A DNA stretch of 64,000 nt from Paenibacillus paridis (GTDB lineage: Bacteria > Bacillota > Bacilli > Paenibacillales > Paenibacillaceae): assembly GCF_006345825.1 (NCBI RefSeq), contig NZ_VCIX01000092.1:310001-374000 (forward strand). The letters run 5' to 3'. Made by a program: the position numbers and the translations under genes. Position 1 is the first letter of the stretch, and each line of letters begins with the position of its first letter. A model generated the notes under the pieces. That model searched no databases. It worked only from the letters and a program-made list of their open reading frames with translations, and was not told the origin of the DNA. This document shows positions 62,401-64,000 of the stretch, piece by piece.

Positions 62401-64000
62401 ATATCGCGGGAATACAACCCATTCAAAAAGTTGAGCTGTACGTGGATGATAAATTAATACAGGAAATGACGGCATCGCCATATGCCTATACCGTAAAGGG
62501 CTTAAGCAACGGAGAGCATTCTCTGCAATACAAGGTTTACGATACGACGGGAACTGTCACCGAGTCGAGAAGGATTAAAGTAAACAAACAAGTAAGTGCC
62601 TTGCGCAGCTTATTCACGCCATCGAGCCCGACGATTGACGGCTCCATTCAAGAATGGGGTTCTCCTGAGTTTGTCATGAATCAGAGAGACCAGGTGAGGA
62701 ATATTGAAAGCACCTTCACTGATCAATGGTCTCTGCAAAGGTTAAATGCTTTAGGCCATACCAGGTGGGATGAAGACAATTTGTATATCGCAATCAAGGT
62801 TACGGAAGACGTACACCGTTTGCCGATCTTGAATGCGGCCGATTTGTGGAAAGGCTCCAGCATTCAAATCGCTATCGATCCCGAAAGAGGATCGGTTCCG
62901 GGAAGCAAGGGATATTCAGAATTCGCCTTCGGATTAACCGATGACGGCCAGGCTGTCGGGTATCGTTACAATGCCATTGCCGGCAAAACAACAGGTGAGT
63001 TTACAGCAGGGCAGATGGCGATTTCCAGAGACGAGGCAACGAAGTCTACGAGTTACGAACTGAGTATTCCTTGGGGCGAAATCCTCCCGGGAGGAGTTTC
63101 AGTTAACGACGGCTCCGCCTTGGGAATCTCTGTACTTGCCAATTATAGCGACGGAAGCTTCGTCAACTCGGGCAATGGAGATGCCAGAAACGGATGGATT
63201 GAATACAACAGCGGCATCGGAGCGGGAAAAGCCCCGATTCAATATGGGTATTTGATTCTTGGCAAACAGAGATTTATTGCTCCAACGATTAGTGCGATAG
63301 CCGGAAACGGAGAGGCGCAATTGAGTTGGAGCGCGATATCCGGAGCGACAGGCTATTACATTAAATACGGGACAGCCAGCGGAGTGTATTCGAGCAAGAT
63401 TGATGCGGGAAGCGCGACCCATTATACGGTATCGGGGCTTACCAAGGGAACGACCTATTACTTTATTGCGGAAGCCTATGACGCATATGGCGAAAGCGGT
63501 CATTCCAACGAAGCAGCGATCACCGCATTGGGCGAGAAAGCGGATGGAGAAGGCAATGGAAGTTCTGGAGGCCAAGTCGGCATCGTCCGCTCCAAGGTAG
63601 AGATTAAGGACGGGGCGGCTCAAGTGAAGCTAGAGGAAGGCCAATCGAGAGCTGTCGTCCTCTTATCGGGAGTTGGGAATTATCCGCTTCAAGTGTACCG
63701 TGGTAAAGTGTCGATGACCATAAGCCAAGAGAAGCTGGATAGTCTCAGAGAATATTCAGGCATTGACGCGGGTTCTTATATTGAAATAACCATCAGCCCT
63801 ACCAATGATGCGGCTATCGTAAACGCACCGCTCAGCGGCAGCAAAGCAATGATGAAAATCGCAGGTGAAGCTTATGTTTTCGATGTCAAACTTAAGTCCT
63901 CCGATCATCGCGAAATTGCAACCGGCATAGTCTCAGGCGGCATGACGCTATCTCTGCCTTACGATCCTAATCAAGTCGATCAGGAGCTTCTCGGTATTTA
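59463..64000 (+). CDS. Very large secreted beta-helix/FN3/CBM9 protein, 5' part (cut by window edge)
   Basis: The frame is open from 59463 to the window end, at least 1512 residues. TTG 59469 is an alternative start because AGGGGG fits it better. Signal peptide about 1-37. Tandem LamG/DUF1080-like beta-sandwich domains occupy about 40-390; the first copy is cut short. A right-handed parallel beta-helix (about 393-840) starts YYVSSSTGDDANDGLSAERA, typical of pectate-lyase-like and chondroitinase-B-like folds. FN3 (about 850-945), an Ig-like domain (about 958-1044), CBM9-like (about 1048-1262), FN3 (about 1270-1356) and a further beta-rich region follow. It is probably an extracellular polysaccharide-degrading or binding enzyme; the catalytic class cannot be fixed. 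Confidence 0.88.
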   Translation, partial: MNLRKMIWKRVFLVVMVAMLLTMGWPSGTNISYAQADESTIFFDNFEDEEAAAWTPESGSWATVNRTGVTLFTDEFENEGAKGWTPNGGEWSSEQGDSSNVYQQSSSNGGAELIAGSNAWTDYSFEADVKLISGAGAMLEFRHQDNQNFYYLYMSESYIRLMKQNGSAQDWLQAYDGPSLNVSKFVHLQIDVIGNQIRVYKDGDLVIETADENSYIPSGKVALATWASTAQFDHVAVTDLSANRVYSQTESSGGISHAGHSAWANYSVQAQVMPTAISEDGTVGLSLRYQDSLNRYDLQYTEAGKIQIVKVLDGVLTTLTETVFSMEEGKAYTFKGVAGGKTIDFYINGDKLLSTEDTSIAAGKIALKMSRATADFDHVEVQKIVAPNHSEGHTAYYVSSSTGDDANDGLSAERAWKTLNKINISAFSAGDSILLKSGDAWNEPLVLSGSGSKEHPITVSSYGSGAKPVISWNAPYGGSVVTGHNLSHWTIKGLAVNILTSSTLSWSNITAGINVIYDHAQQYENLRIEENTVYSANYNSNSNGIMITALIPGSDIKEVVTDVSIINNEVYHVGWYGITTAGWDTAKNEDLRSQMLFGNFNIRGNYVHHTASQGIVLQNAHHSVIERNVVHDGGLGVDTWGPGGLWIIASRDSVIKFNEVYNMKDAGSGYDGSGVNVDWYCDNITVQYNYAHDNKGNGITTMSNYGTKIWNNKVRGNQGQQSNGKGQIALGNFTGRPDLSSGEHDLDVANNMIIVDIENTAGVNSASNPHGTWTGNKIYDNHIAVARGITNFTIFDIATNTNFDVIDHNNVANEALAFSSIYHGTIYTSLGSWQQGTGFDGNTRVLPLDESIPSTVNQVTATLNDYPELSWAEGEDQGNGILHYNIYRSEDAAFSPAYSNMVGESATANFIDREEAQPNTTYYYKVEAEDRSGNVGAASEAVHLTTGPTVPETEQPKMVDFATFRDGHQLNVADLQTMPYIAGIQPIQKVELYVDDKLIQEMTASPYAYTVKGLSNGEHSLQYKVYDTTGTVTESRRIKVNKQVSALRSLFTPSSPTIDGSIQEWGSPEFVMNQRDQVRNIESTFTDQWSLQRLNALGHTRWDEDNLYIAIKVTEDVHRLPILNAADLWKGSSIQIAIDPERGSVPGSKGYSEFAFGLTDDGQAVGYRYNAIAGKTTGEFTAGQMAISRDEATKSTSYELSIPWGEILPGGVSVNDGSALGISVLANYSDGSFVNSGNGDARNGWIEYNSGIGAGKAPIQYGYLILGKQRFIAPTISAIAGNGEAQLSWSAISGATGYYIKYGTASGVYSSKIDAGSATHYTVSGLTKGTTYYFIAEAYDAYGESGHSNEAAITALGEKADGEGNGSSGGQVGIVRSKVEIKDGAAQVKLEEGQSRAVVLLSGVGNYPLQVYRGKVSMTISQEKLDSLREYSGIDAGSYIEITISPTNDAAIVNAPLSGSKAMMKIAGEAYVFDVKLKSSDHREIATGIVSGGMTLSLPYDPNQVDQELLGI

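Overview
The window looks like a chromosomal segment of a Gram-positive, soil- or plant-associated Paenibacillaceae bacterium (Paenibacillus, Cohnella or a close relative). The reasons are strong AGGAGG-type ribosome sites with many TTG and GTG starts, YesM/YesN-type two-component systems next to LplA/LplB/LplC-type oligosaccharide importers without their own ATPase, anchored or secreted multidomain glycoside hydrolases, and CcpA-type cre sequences. No rRNA, tRNA, CRISPR array, transposase or phage gene was seen.

Layout. 1-2318 (minus): YesN-like regulator followed by the start of a YesM-like kinase, cut by the window edge. 2794-5579: divergent GH5-ricin lectin glycosidase and CE1-type esterase. 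5901-12919: importer and sensor operon (two permeases, solute-binding lipoprotein, kinase, regulator). 13135-13689: an XRE regulator fused to a DnaA N-terminal domain. 13822-16447 (minus): three-gene ABC-2 exporter. 16646-20309: heterodimeric ABC exporter. 20627-25767: solute-binding lipoprotein, kinase and regulator with no permeases. 25959-29397: divergent GH8 exo-oligoxylanase and anchored GH43-CBM6 enzyme. 29701-35279: MacAB-like export operon with two ATPases, one carrying a C-terminal AbrB-like hairpin. 35501-36265 (minus): orphan YesN-like regulator with a degenerate receiver. 36646-49407: nine-gene operon with two solute-binding proteins, two permease pairs, an NHL-TPR protein, a Yip1-type membrane protein and a DUF5696-like lipoprotein. 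49549-54221: GH10 xylanase, cytoplasmic GH43 beta-xylosidase, a decayed GH43 remnant and an SGNH esterase. 54446-59169: methyltransferase, MFS exporter and a two-gene ABC exporter. 59463 to the end: the start of a very large secreted beta-helix/CBM9 protein.

How it works together (inference). The gene set fits capture and breakdown of substituted xylan. Anchored or secreted GH10, GH5 and GH43-CBM6 enzymes cut and debranch the polymer, importers take up the oligosaccharides, and cytoplasmic GH8, GH43 and esterases finish them. The most useful new observation is a shared promoter: ACAGG directly abutting a TTGT-type -35, 17-18 bp, then a TAnACT-like -10. It precedes seven transcription units, six of them in this carbohydrate programme and the seventh the heterodimeric exporter at 16646. 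The best candidate for an undescribed system is the nine-gene operon at 36646-49407, with the pseudo-receiver regulator divergent to it.
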